Assembly: GCA_014885115.2 (NCBI GenBank)
Contig: WKLE02000835.1
Location: forward strand, 22,465-48,246
Length of the DNA: 25,782 nucleotides
Reading direction: 5' to 3'
Origin: Asterionellopsis glacialis
Lineage: Eukaryota > Bacillariophyta > Plagiogrammaphyceae > Rhaphoneidales > Asterionellopsidaceae
Part shown: piece after piece, positions 1 through 8,706 of the stretch
How positions within the stretch are numbered: the first letter of the stretch is position 1
Layout: each line of letters starts with the position of its first letter
Notes under the pieces: model-generated
Database searches by the model: none
Seen by the model: the letters and a program-made list of their open reading frames with translations, nothing else
What the model was told of the DNA's origin: nothing
Program-made: the position numbers and the translations under genes

Positions 1-540
1 CAGAGCCGACTCACTCGACTAAAAGGACTTGAGTGAAGACTCAAGACAACACTCTGAACTCGAAAACTTCTTCATCCATGCAGCTAAATCAGGCCAGGTT
101 TCCACAAAGTGAGTTGCTTGTTCAGAATTACTTATGTTTTAAATTATGATGTGAAAAGCTTTAGCTAGGTAATACTAAAAGCGAAAATGTAGTTTAAAAA
201 CTATCATGCTGTTGATAGCGATAGCTGAGACAAATTGTCAGTTTTGCAAGAATCATCTTCGACGAACATACCAATGTCAATTTTATCAAAGAAACAGTTG
301 CTTTCGGTGGACTAACTCTTTTGGATATGTTTTCTACATGTACCAAATTGAAAGCAGGATGCATTCTAACTGAAAAAAATCTTGTTGAATTCTTCCCCAT
401 CTTGCAGTTCTTAGAATTCAGTGTCTCATTCGACTATGGAGTGCCAAAGAAGATTTTAATTGGTAAAAATCAAAGTCTTTTTTCTTCTTCCAAAAGTTGT
501 TTCTCTGATACTTGAATAGAGTTTGCACAGGCTATGTTTT
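1..540. other. Left-edge region without an assignable gene
   Basis: No recognisable gene is visible. On the + strand an open stretch runs from 225 to a stop at 515, without an ATG near its start. On the - strand an open stretch covers 194-400. Neither resembles a known family, and codons on both strands are open together, as expected by chance in AT-rich DNA. The + stretch could be the terminal exon of a gene lying off the left edge, but I see no clear acceptor site before it. The first 120 bases hold stops in all + frames. Confidence 0.4.
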
Positions 541-900
541 CTAGACAAAAGAAACCTCCCCTTCCTCTTCGAGCGATGGCAACAGTACATCACGAAATTG
601 TTGATCATCAGGTGACGGCTGTGACTTATAAACGTTATAAGCATCCACAACTGCACCGATTACTCCAACGATCATGAAGAGTCCACCCAAACGACGAAAG
701 AAATGCAGTGAAAACGTTGAATACATTCCACATCCCAAAATGAATAACGCAAACAATCCTTTCAGGCGGTCAAGGGGGGTGAATTTAGACAAGTTGTCAG
801 ACAGCCATTCTCGAATGCGTGTTACTTGTGATGCTACAGGATCTACACACTGTGAGATCTTTGTATACATCCCAGCTGGAATATAAGTAACAAACCACAT
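541..900 (-). CDS. Small two-helix membrane protein, family unknown (119 aa)
   Basis: The ATG at 900 opens a 119-residue frame ending in TAG at 541. The protein has a short amphipathic N-terminal part (residues 1-45), a hydrophobic segment at about 46-68, a basic turn (F-R-R, 68-70), a second hydrophobic segment at about 71-91, and an acidic C-terminal tail containing the run EEEGE. This predicts a helical hairpin in a membrane with both ends on the same side. There is no clear signal peptide and no motif I recognise. The start is supported by an adenine at -3 (gacaATG) and by the composition of the reading frame. It is transcribed away from the bromodomain gene. Function is unknown; it could be an organelle or ER membrane protein. 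It is short enough that an additional upstream exon cannot be excluded. Confidence 0.5.
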   Translation of the reverse strand: MWFVTYIPAGMYTKISQCVDPVASQVTRIREWLSDNLSKFTPLDRLKGLFALFILGCGMYSTFSLHFFRRLGGLFMIVGVIGAVVDAYNVYKSQPSPDDQQFRDVLLPSLEEEGEVSFV

Positions 901-1043
901 TGTCGATGAGAAACACTATCGTCCACTGCTTCTGAAGCAAAGTGATCACGACTAGTTAGCTGAAAAACACCATCGCCTTGTTGCAGCTTGAGGCGGCTGC
1001 CAGAACTCTTCCAGAGCCAGTAGAGTGCACCGGTAGCAGTCAT

Positions 1044-1065
1044 CTCTACCTGGTACCTGGTAGAG
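1044..1065. repeat. Short inverted repeat, 7-bp arms around a GGTACC loop
   Basis: Arms CTCTACC (1044-1050) and GGTAGAG (1059-1065) are perfect reverse complements, separated by the 8 bases TGGTACCT. The right arm is followed by GTC. Arms and flank match the repeat at 8865-8885 (TCTCTAC-G-GTAGAGAGGTC), which has a one-base loop. This is a directly visible structure; function unknown. Confidence 0.6.
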
Positions 1066-1350
1066 GTCCAAACTCACACAACCATGTTAGGAATGCACGT
1101 ACCTGCTACCTTGGGTACTGTACCTTGTAGTTAGAAATTAGTCCCTTATATATAAGACCGGGTTGTCCGACTCTAGCTGGTTCAGCACCCTGTACATTGT
1201 ATGGTCTATTTATACGAAGTCGTACAAAGTGACGAGGTAAGTAGGACTTTACTATTCAAGTGATTCTAATTTCTCTGTCGTTTTGCTACTATCGTTTTGC
1301 ATTCTATTCCCACTGTCTGTATTTAGGAGACCGCTTTACTAGAGATTAAT

Positions 1351-1370
1351 CTCTCTAGTAGAGAGGTCTC
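1351..1370. repeat. Short inverted repeat followed by AGGTCTC word
   Basis: CTCTCTA-G-TAGAGAG (1351-1365) is a perfect odd palindrome with 7-bp arms and a one-base centre. It overlaps the 13-base word GTAGAGAGGTCTC (1358-1370), which recurs exactly at 8873-8885. The 13-base word TCTCTCTAGTAGA (1350-1362) recurs as its reverse complement at 22858-22870. It lies about 390 bp upstream of the bromodomain ATG. Confidence 0.65.
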
Positions 1371-1753
1371 AACTGCTAGAGGGTTGATGGAAGGACCGAA
1401 ATGTTTGTATTTTGAGATCACTTTGACATTCAGTAAGGAAGTACTATATAAAAAATAGAGATTACAATAGTATATCAAATTGTCATATTTTGCTATTGCT
1501 GTTTTTATAAATTACCATATTTACCCGAGACACCAACCAACACACTCAAACACGCACATCGATCCGATATCTAGCTGCCAGCGCTAGAGAACCCTTGACC
1601 CCATTATAATATTATAGACTGTCAACTTGGACCTTGGAGTGACGACTTCAGCATACCTTGCCGACACTAGCAGCAACACTCTACATCAGCACCTGTTGTG
1701 TCATTAGAAGTTGTGTTTGCGAATTTGTTATAGAACAAGTGACATATTCAAAC

Positions 1754-2827
1754 ATGTCGTCTTCCACACATGAAAATGCTTCGACAGAGGTTACAAAGTC
1801 CGCATCCTCCCTAACTTCAAAGGGCAAGAACGAGCCAGATGAGGAAGACTTGAAAAAGCAACTCCGTGCAGCATTGCAAATATTTAAAAAACGAGAACCA
1901 CTAGAAAATACATACAAACATCTTTTAATGAATGCAGTGGTAACTCCTCGGAAACCCGTCCTCCCCAAGGATCGGTTGTATAAGAAAGTGGGGGCACGAT
2001 TACGTGATCGAGTCGAATCCTTCATGCAGCAAACAGAGGGTGGTGATCCCATGGATAGAATGAGTTCAAGAGAACCCATCAAAGAAGATGCTATGAGATC
2101 TGCCTTCACGTTACGCGGTTGCAAAAAACACGAGCAAGAAGCCTTACTAGAAGCTTCTCTGGCGACCTTGCCTCGCAGGAATGGGATGGACTATAAAACA
2201 CGACAAAGACAAATGGAGGGTATTGCAATGGGACTTCAGAATCGAGAATCAAGAGCAGCCAAACGTGCCAAAACTCTAAAAGCTAACATGGGTGCATCTC
2301 CAGATGAAATCACAAAGAGCCAAAGGGAATTGGAACAATTGAAAAAACAGCAACAAAAAGAAGAACGCGCCAAGAAAAAGAGAAAGGAAGAACTTCGAAA
2401 ACGGGAGGAGGAACACCGGAAGGAAGAAGAACGTCGTGCACGGATGATGGAAAGTCCACAAAAGAAACTCTCTCGATACTACGAACCCATACTGCAGGAT
2501 CTCTGGAATATGGAGTTCCAAAATTTGGGTGGAACCAACCCATTCCGAATGGTTATTGACAAAGATAATTGCGCTCAAATGGGCGTACCTGACTACTGCA
2601 CTGTCATTGAAAAACCGATGAATCTTACATGGATTAAGCAAAAAGCTAAAAAGTTGGAATATGAGACGCTAGAGGCTTTCTTTAATGATGTGGAGCTCCT
2701 AATTACGAATGCCCTCAAATATAATAGCGACCCTAACAATGATTATCATCTTGCTGCCAAAGAAATGAAGAGAAAATATGTAAAGATGAAGAGCAGTGTC
2801 GTTACAAAGTTGCTCCCGAAAAAGTAA
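1754..2827 (+). CDS. Bromodomain-containing protein (357 aa)
   Basis: Likely nuclear acetyl-lysine reader. The first in-frame ATG is at 1754 (aaacATGtc). The N-terminal two thirds is charged, with a strongly basic/acidic predicted coiled coil rich in K, E and R at about residues 185-235. A single bromodomain fills about residues 239-345. It shows the hallmark PDYCTVIEKPMNL stretch of the ZA loop and the acetyl-lysine-anchoring asparagine N324, preceded by Y323 in ALKYNSD. No second bromodomain and no BET extra-terminal domain is visible after it; the protein ends 12 or so residues beyond the fold. Domain identity is clear; which chromatin complex it serves cannot be told. The gene is a single exon and converges on the nucleoporin gene with a 344 bp gap. 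Confidence 0.88.
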   Translation: MSSSTHENASTEVTKSASSLTSKGKNEPDEEDLKKQLRAALQIFKKREPLENTYKHLLMNAVVTPRKPVLPKDRLYKKVGARLRDRVESFMQQTEGGDPMDRMSSREPIKEDAMRSAFTLRGCKKHEQEALLEASLATLPRRNGMDYKTRQRQMEGIAMGLQNRESRAAKRAKTLKANMGASPDEITKSQRELEQLKKQQQKEERAKKKRKEELRKREEEHRKEEERRARMMESPQKKLSRYYEPILQDLWNMEFQNLGGTNPFRMVIDKDNCAQMGVPDYCTVIEKPMNLTWIKQKAKKLEYETLEAFFNDVELLITNALKYNSDPNNDYHLAAKEMKRKYVKMKSSVVTKLLPKK

Positions 2828-3171
2828 GCATCGCAACTCACAGTTTTTAAACTTAGCTGCAATTTTACGCCACACCATTCTGCACCATTCTGCTGTCAAG
2901 GGATCTTCATATCGACACGGCACTCCTGTCCCGGCTTCGTTGTTTCTGGTGCCGACTAAAGTAAAATTTGCACAGAGGTGCCTAAAACTTAATTAATTAA
3001 TCGGTGAAGTCTTAAAACGAGCTTTTATATTATTATTTATTGGCAATCATAATTGGTTTAAAAACTTCTATTTTGTGAATATATTTTCCTGCTTCACTTA
3101 GGAAGCTTATGCAGACCATTATTTCATTTCTGGGACAGAAATATCGATTTTGAGCTTGATTCTTTATGTCT
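2828..3171. other. Convergent 3' intergenic region
   Basis: This 344 bp stretch between two convergent stop codons is AT-rich (for example TTAATTAATTAAT near 2991 and TATTATTATTTATTG near 3030). No gene, tRNA or clear repeat is visible. It should carry the 3' UTRs and poly(A) sites of both neighbours. Confidence 0.5.
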
Positions 3172-6100
3172 TCAATTTGTCAGAGCTCTAGCACTTTTCG
3201 TTCCCATGTCACTGATCTTCATTAGATTGAAGTGCAATTCTAAAGCACTCTCCATTGCTTTTTGAGCAGCAATCATCTTTGCCCTCTCGCCGTTGTTCAA
3301 CAATCCGGAACGCACAGATCTATCTACCAAGTCCCATAGTACATCTATAGTAGCGTAAGGAACGAAGTCGATATCACCTTTTTCCGGCAGCCGGGAAGAT
3401 GCCAGTGGTTGGCGCGGGCTTTCAGCGGCGGCAGCGATTTCTGTGCCCAAAAGAGTCGAGGAGACCGTGTTGCATGCATCAACATACAAGCCCTTTTTCA
3501 TATAGAGCCTTACAAGCCCAGCTGGGTCACCTCGATACGAATAATCCCTTCCGCCTTTTGCCCGTTCCGAAAAAAGGCCTGGATTTTTGCCTGAGTCATT
3601 TGCATCTAACCCCATTAATAGACGTTCTAACCAGGTAGGCAAACGTGATCTCCCAGCATCCAAGTCAATAAGCTCTTCTGCCACTTTCAAAGCTAACGGA
3701 CAAGATGAATTAGATTCAGAACATGCTATTTTTCTCACCAGATCCATCGCGACGGAGCCTTTCAACGAGTTTGAAATAAATTTCTGTTCTCTCCATGCCT
3801 CGGCAGTATAGCAAGAAAGATACCTGGGCGATTTGTCCATTTTGTCTACTATACTGTTGAGCTGTGCAAAGGTCGGCCGGGCTACTGAGTTCGTGCTAGT
3901 TTCTTCTTCATAGGCCAGTCCAGGTTCTGGTCTAGAGGACATCACAGCCATAGGGATAAGGTGCGAACACAGCATGTAGCTGACCGAGTCGAAAAAGACA
4001 TCACGACCATTAGGTCTATTTCCTCCAGTGCGTTCTTCGTAAGTGCTTTTCATTGCTCTTGATACAAGCATTGCTATATCAATATAGCCAAGCTCACACA
4101 GTTTATCGATAATGTTACGATCGCTGTCTACCGACTTGAGAGAACTCCGGAAAAACCCAGGTTCAAACGACTCGGTCTTGCTATCTAGGTAAAGAGTTCG
4201 TAGTGCCATAGCCCTCACGGCACGCCTCGACATATCATTTTCAGTCATGAAGTTATCAAGGCGATCAACGCTTTTGTGATCCATTCTTGAGTCTCCAGCA
4301 TTTTTCGCAAGGTTCCCTCTCCCACGCTTGTTATTTCTACCAAGGGTTGTGTTATCCTTTCCAAATGCCTCTGAAAGAAAAGGAAGATTGGGATACGGCC
4401 CAACTTCACCGGCAACCAAAAATCTCTGACTAGTATCTTCTACCAGTTGAATAGAATGCAGAGCACCTAAAGAAGCAAGGGAAAGATTTTCTATTGCAAG
4501 ATCTTCGTTTGTGGATGCTTTCTCACCGGTTTCCATCTCAATTCCTTGGGGAGTGGTTTCCTGCTCGGCTACAGCAAGGTATTTCATGTCCATCGCCTGT
4601 CCTGCTCGCCTCCATTGGCCCATGGACGAATGCAATGCATACAGGCACCCTCTGTAATCTGCGGAAAGTGAGGCCACTGCTGTCCGACAGGCGTCTTCCA
4701 AGGTTTCGGCAGCAATCTCGTAAAGGTCGATGGATTCACCCGTGCTTTCAATGCCCATTTCGTTCTCAGTTGAATGTTGAACTGTTTTGTTTTGTCCCAT
4801 TGCGACAGCACACAGATGCAATAACTCCCCAAGTGCACCGGTATCCACCATCCCCTTGACCAATCTCCTATAATTGCTGATTCTACGTTCCACAACTGGG
4901 TTATTTAAACATGCTGAATACGCCTTCTTCCATTGACGCCCCGCCATGGAATGGCGAAATGACATAGACCACAGACTTGCATATTCTGACATTGAAAAGC
5001 ATACACTAGGTGTTACAATTTTGGGCATTGCTGTTATCGTCTTTTCTATGTAAGCAAGCAACAAATCTGAGGTGGTTGCACTTCTTGAGCTATCAATTCG
5101 TCCAACAGTGCTCATATGGCGTTCAAGGATAGACAGGCGGTGCATTAAATTCGAAATTTTAAGGAGACCACCAATGAGCATGTAAACACTTTCAAGCATG
5201 CCACCATCCAAACCTAGAGCTTCAAAGGTGTCTGGTACCATAGAATGAGTTTCTGTAAATAACGGAAGAAATATCGATCTCATTACATGTTGTTCACAAA
5301 GGCGGCGGATATCCTCGGAGGCAATATGGGGCTGTTTACCATTGCCAGTAAGAAGGGTTACTACCGCATGTTGCAAAGCTTCTTGGTTTCCGGAAACGTT
5401 ATGGCCTTCCCCATATTCATTGGTTTTGTTTTTTAGAAGGTGAAAGATTTGTTCGATACGACCTAATTCAATGTCGTCGATTTCGCCATCTACCTCAGAA
5501 ACAAGTAGTTCACATGCTTGTTCGCGCAGTTCCTCTATGCGTAATTGATTTGACAGCTCGGAACGAGCTAAAGAATTCGATTCGATTAAAAGACATTCAG
5601 CTGTTGCCACTTTCCTTGCACGATTAGTGTGTACTGATTCTTCCGATGACCTATACTTGATGAAAGGTGCAAGTAGGCGCAAGGCAAGGCGTGGGTAGTC
5701 ACTAGCTACCGAATCGTCAACAGGAGGAGGTAATGCTCCGAGCTCCCATAAACTACGAAATGGCTTCTCGGCGTCCACCGGACGATGATCATGTAAACTT
5801 GCAGAGAATGTAGAATTCAAAAACGATCTGGACAATGATAAAATGCTTCCCAACGGCGATTGAGAGGACGACTTGTTTGCTGCCTCGTCCATTTTTTGCG
5901 AAAGAAAAATCATATGTGCATCAAGAGCAGTTGTTTTCTTGGACTGGGACGAAACCAGCCCAACAGCGACATTTCCTTCAGAACTAGATTTCTTTAGAGG
6001 CGGCGATCCTGAGGGCGACGTTGAAGCTAGGCTTGATGAGGATTTTATTTGGAACGCAGATGAAGGCACCGAAACCTGTTGTGAGCACACCCAAAGTATA

Positions 6101-8706
6101 GACATGGAATGCAAGTATGCTTTGAAAGCTGCTTCTCCAACACCTTGTTGGTTGAAGCCAAGAACAAGCAGGCATCGTCCGAGTTGAAGGCGGCGCACCG
6201 AATCCACACACGCAATAGACAAGCTGCTTGCAGCATGCCTAACTGCTGCTGGCAAAATGCGGTTTACCCTAGTGTTGGACATCCCTTCTTCCAAGCCATC
6301 GCGACTTGCAGACAAAAGGGACAGCCCGGGAAGTGTCTGGGAGACTTCCGCCCCTTCACCGAACAGTACTGGTGGTCGTTCAAGCCACTTCAATATTTGA
6401 CCTCTGTCCAATCCTAGTAGAAGCTCTTTTATGTTTCTCCATGCCTTGTTCTTTCCTCCATCATGTCTACTTAGCGACCAAACGCCAATACCGCGCAGTT
6501 GATTTTCATAAACAGGACTTGGTGACGAGGGCAGCAACAGCAGGGCTTTGCTGACAATATTCCAGGCATTCGTCTCTACCTCACACAAACTCGCAAATTT
6601 CTCCCTATCATTTTCAACTAGATCCAGCATTTCCAAAGCTACTTTATCCAAAATGCCAAAATTGGTGTTGACTTCCTTTTGCACTGTAATAGGTGCATCA
6701 GCAAGCACTGTCGTAACACCTGCTCGGACAAGGATGCTTTCACCAGCGTTTTCATTGGTCATCAATAATGAGAGAGCCAGCGGAACACGCAAAACTTCCT
6801 CTTCTTCACATACAGCAAGCAGGAATTTCTTCCATCGCTTTGTATGCGCCATAAGCTGAGTATTTCTTTGCACATCTTCAACATCCTCCTCATATTCGTC
6901 TTCATCCATATCTATTCCACTCTCTTCTTGATCTTGAGTGCTATCCAAAGTGGACGGAAAATAGCTGTGGTACACAGACAAAGCTGTGCTGTTGCTTTCA
7001 GGCCTTGTCCTCTTTGCAGGAGATGGTGATGGTGATGTCATCGAAGAAAATTTCATTTGTCCATGATTCTCCATTTTCCTCCATGTGTGCATAGCACGAA
7101 GAGTTTCAAGTTCGATACTCATTTCCTGATCCTTGTCCCGGCTGGGCACCAACTTCCCGAGGACTTTTTGAATATAATGCTTTTTCGGTGCTAACACTGT
7201 ACCAGAAGCGCGTGGACGGCACGGACGAAACAGAATCTGCATAAATCGCCTATCCAGTTCATGGATATCGTCATCAATGCTTTCCCCCGGGGCGTTCATA
7301 ATATCCACAAACACAAGAGAGCGAATACGGTCCTTTTCAAATTTAGCAAGACCATCCAATGAATGCGATTCCTTCGTCACTATAGGTTGGGTAACAACAG
7401 GAGAAACCATGCTTGGTGGATACGTGGCGAGTACAATTCGACTAGCACCATCCCTTGAAACCGGAGACGAATGAAACAAGGCACGTAGACTGCACCTCTG
7501 TATATTTGGCATAAAGTCCATGCCTACCAAAGATGTGGCTTCATTAGGAACCGACAATCCAAGACTGGACTGGATGACACCTGAATCAATATTACCAGTT
7601 TCCAGATCTCCGTGCAATAACATTAACTTACAATTACTTTGAGTCTCTTGTTCTACGTCGTCAGTACCGTCGGTTTGGACATGAATTGCCAGAGTATAAA
7701 TTGATTTGTACACTCGTGCACACAAGGCAACAGAGTTGTAAGAAGGGCTCCAAATAGAAGGCGACGGAATAAAACTGGACGGTCCCGAAGGAACCTGTAA
7801 AAGATTCACTTCAAACGGAGTGAGGGAAACAGAAGTATCCAAACGCCACCGGCGTAGGCTGGCGTCAGAGTGTAATGTGAATATATCCAAGAGGTTATTT
7901 GCACTCTCAGACACCGACGCCACACACATTGCAGCAGTTGGAGGCATATCAACGATATTATTATCTATGCGGCCCAACAGAATATCGCCTGCTTTGGAAA
8001 GAATGCTGCCTAATCCTCGTTGTCTCATTGCCTCTAGACATTGTGTCTCAGACCATGCATGCACTGACTTGTCTCCCAAATCAACAGTTATTAATAGAGG
8101 AGAAACAGCCAGAAGAATCAAAGAAGGCGACAGAAACGCAACCATCGTGGAATTGAGTTCTGTTTCGGTAAACACGTAATCACTATCAGCCATCTCATCC
8201 GGATGTTCCAGGAGGTCAGGAACGGAGCAAATTTCCAATGACGACTGCATAGGCGTGAGGGTTTCAAGTTCCAATCGCAAGGACATAATGACTCCTTTAA
8301 AGTCAACCAAGACCATTCGAATAGTAGATTCAGAATCTGCAAAGCACCGAATCGATATGGCACTGGAAAAGCTATGGATTCCCGAGCCCAAATCTAATTC
8401 AACCGACCGCAATGGACCAACTCCCCTCAGTGAAAGCATCACGGTTAGAACATTTGGTGCCTGAATTAGAGCAGACGTCACAACATCAAACTGTTGGTTC
8501 CCAAACCAAAGTGAAGAAGAGATACTTGCTGATCCATGGAGTCGCTCAATGGAACCATCGTAGAACTCTTCCGAGCTGTCAGTCCCATCGATGGCTCTGT
8601 GGAAAGTTCCATCTGTCTCACTGACAATGTAACGTTTGGTAGTTGATACTTCATGGCAAGGATATATCAACGGGACCTCTGAAACGGAAGAGGTTCCATG
8701 CGACAT
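3172..8706 (-). CDS. NUP160: Nup160/Nup120-type scaffold nucleoporin (1844 aa)
   Basis: Predicted Y-complex (Nup107-160) subunit of the nuclear pore outer ring. One uninterrupted 1844-codon frame runs from an ATG at 8706 in good context (caccATGt) to TGA at 3172. The N-terminal ~500 residues are beta-rich, as in the Nup160 propeller. They contain the segment LDIFTLHSDASLRRWRLD at about 272-290, resembling the family's 'FTLxxDxxLRxW' signature. The rest is largely alpha-helical. CLYALHSSMGQWRRAGQAM (about 1350) resembles the helical repeat where Nup160 has its 'A..MYE.GMRL' region. Near the C-terminus, LVRLYMKKGLYVDAC (about 1728) and VPYATIDVLWDLVD (about 1780) match the order of the family's last helices. 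Odd features are a basic SPSPSPAKRTRP patch (about 560), an acidic run (about 600-615) and a basic RNNKRGRG patch (about 1455). The protein is longer than human or plant Nup160 (about 1440-1500), probably through these loops. Identification rests on remembered family motifs. Confidence 0.75.
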   Translation of the reverse strand: MSHGTSSVSEVPLIYPCHEVSTTKRYIVSETDGTFHRAIDGTDSSEEFYDGSIERLHGSASISSSLWFGNQQFDVVTSALIQAPNVLTVMLSLRGVGPLRSVELDLGSGIHSFSSAISIRCFADSESTIRMVLVDFKGVIMSLRLELETLTPMQSSLEICSVPDLLEHPDEMADSDYVFTETELNSTMVAFLSPSLILLAVSPLLITVDLGDKSVHAWSETQCLEAMRQRGLGSILSKAGDILLGRIDNNIVDMPPTAAMCVASVSESANNLLDIFTLHSDASLRRWRLDTSVSLTPFEVNLLQVPSGPSSFIPSPSIWSPSYNSVALCARVYKSIYTLAIHVQTDGTDDVEQETQSNCKLMLLHGDLETGNIDSGVIQSSLGLSVPNEATSLVGMDFMPNIQRCSLRALFHSSPVSRDGASRIVLATYPPSMVSPVVTQPIVTKESHSLDGLAKFEKDRIRSLVFVDIMNAPGESIDDDIHELDRRFMQILFRPCRPRASGTVLAPKKHYIQKVLGKLVPSRDKDQEMSIELETLRAMHTWRKMENHGQMKFSSMTSPSPSPAKRTRPESNSTALSVYHSYFPSTLDSTQDQEESGIDMDEDEYEEDVEDVQRNTQLMAHTKRWKKFLLAVCEEEEVLRVPLALSLLMTNENAGESILVRAGVTTVLADAPITVQKEVNTNFGILDKVALEMLDLVENDREKFASLCEVETNAWNIVSKALLLLPSSPSPVYENQLRGIGVWSLSRHDGGKNKAWRNIKELLLGLDRGQILKWLERPPVLFGEGAEVSQTLPGLSLLSASRDGLEEGMSNTRVNRILPAAVRHAASSLSIACVDSVRRLQLGRCLLVLGFNQQGVGEAAFKAYLHSMSILWVCSQQVSVPSSAFQIKSSSSLASTSPSGSPPLKKSSSEGNVAVGLVSSQSKKTTALDAHMIFLSQKMDEAANKSSSQSPLGSILSLSRSFLNSTFSASLHDHRPVDAEKPFRSLWELGALPPPVDDSVASDYPRLALRLLAPFIKYRSSEESVHTNRARKVATAECLLIESNSLARSELSNQLRIEELREQACELLVSEVDGEIDDIELGRIEQIFHLLKNKTNEYGEGHNVSGNQEALQHAVVTLLTGNGKQPHIASEDIRRLCEQHVMRSIFLPLFTETHSMVPDTFEALGLDGGMLESVYMLIGGLLKISNLMHRLSILERHMSTVGRIDSSRSATTSDLLLAYIEKTITAMPKIVTPSVCFSMSEYASLWSMSFRHSMAGRQWKKAYSACLNNPVVERRISNYRRLVKGMVDTGALGELLHLCAVAMGQNKTVQHSTENEMGIESTGESIDLYEIAAETLEDACRTAVASLSADYRGCLYALHSSMGQWRRAGQAMDMKYLAVAEQETTPQGIEMETGEKASTNEDLAIENLSLASLGALHSIQLVEDTSQRFLVAGEVGPYPNLPFLSEAFGKDNTTLGRNNKRGRGNLAKNAGDSRMDHKSVDRLDNFMTENDMSRRAVRAMALRTLYLDSKTESFEPGFFRSSLKSVDSDRNIIDKLCELGYIDIAMLVSRAMKSTYEERTGGNRPNGRDVFFDSVSYMLCSHLIPMAVMSSRPEPGLAYEEETSTNSVARPTFAQLNSIVDKMDKSPRYLSCYTAEAWREQKFISNSLKGSVAMDLVRKIACSESNSSCPLALKVAEELIDLDAGRSRLPTWLERLLMGLDANDSGKNPGLFSERAKGGRDYSYRGDPAGLVRLYMKKGLYVDACNTVSSTLLGTEIAAAAESPRQPLASSRLPEKGDIDFVPYATIDVLWDLVDRSVRSGLLNNGERAKMIAAQKAMESALELHFNLMKISDMGTKSARALTN

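Larger units (their letters stand above)
901..1753. other. Divergent intergenic region rich in palindromes
   Basis: No coding sequence is supported in this interval between the divergent small membrane-protein and bromodomain genes. It holds an inverted repeat at 1044-1065, a GTAC-rich stretch at 1044-1225, the TATA-like palindrome CTTATATATAAG at about 1145-1156, an inverted repeat at 1351-1365 beside the perfect palindrome AGAGATTAATCTCT, a second TATATAAA at about 1443, and the palindrome TATAATATTATA at 1605-1616. The in-frame stretch 1658-1753 ahead of the bromodomain start begins at a TTG and contains no ATG, so it is treated as leader. Confidence 0.6.

Noticed and set aside
225..515. 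Open + strand stretch near the left edge
   Set aside because: No ATG near its start, no clear splice acceptor and no recognised family; kept only as a note because it might be an exon from a gene off the edge.
1145..1156. CTTATATATAAG as a TATA box
   Set aside because: It lies about 600 bp from the nearest start codon on the right and is self-palindromic, so it cannot be assigned to a promoter with confidence.
1658..1753. Upstream in-frame extension of the bromodomain protein
   Set aside because: It begins at TTG and has no ATG; the first in-frame ATG is 1754 in good context.
2276..2641. 121-codon - strand frame rich in F and L
   Set aside because: Mirror of the lysine/glutamate-rich coiled coil of the bromodomain gene; such antisense frames arise from AAG/GAA codons.
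5873..6417. Overlapping + strand frames of about 100 codons inside the nucleoporin gene
   Set aside because: They are antisense shadows of a strongly coding 1844-codon frame, with no family resemblance and odd composition.
7820..8179. 119-codon + strand frame inside the nucleoporin gene
   Set aside because: Antisense shadow; no recognisable protein features.
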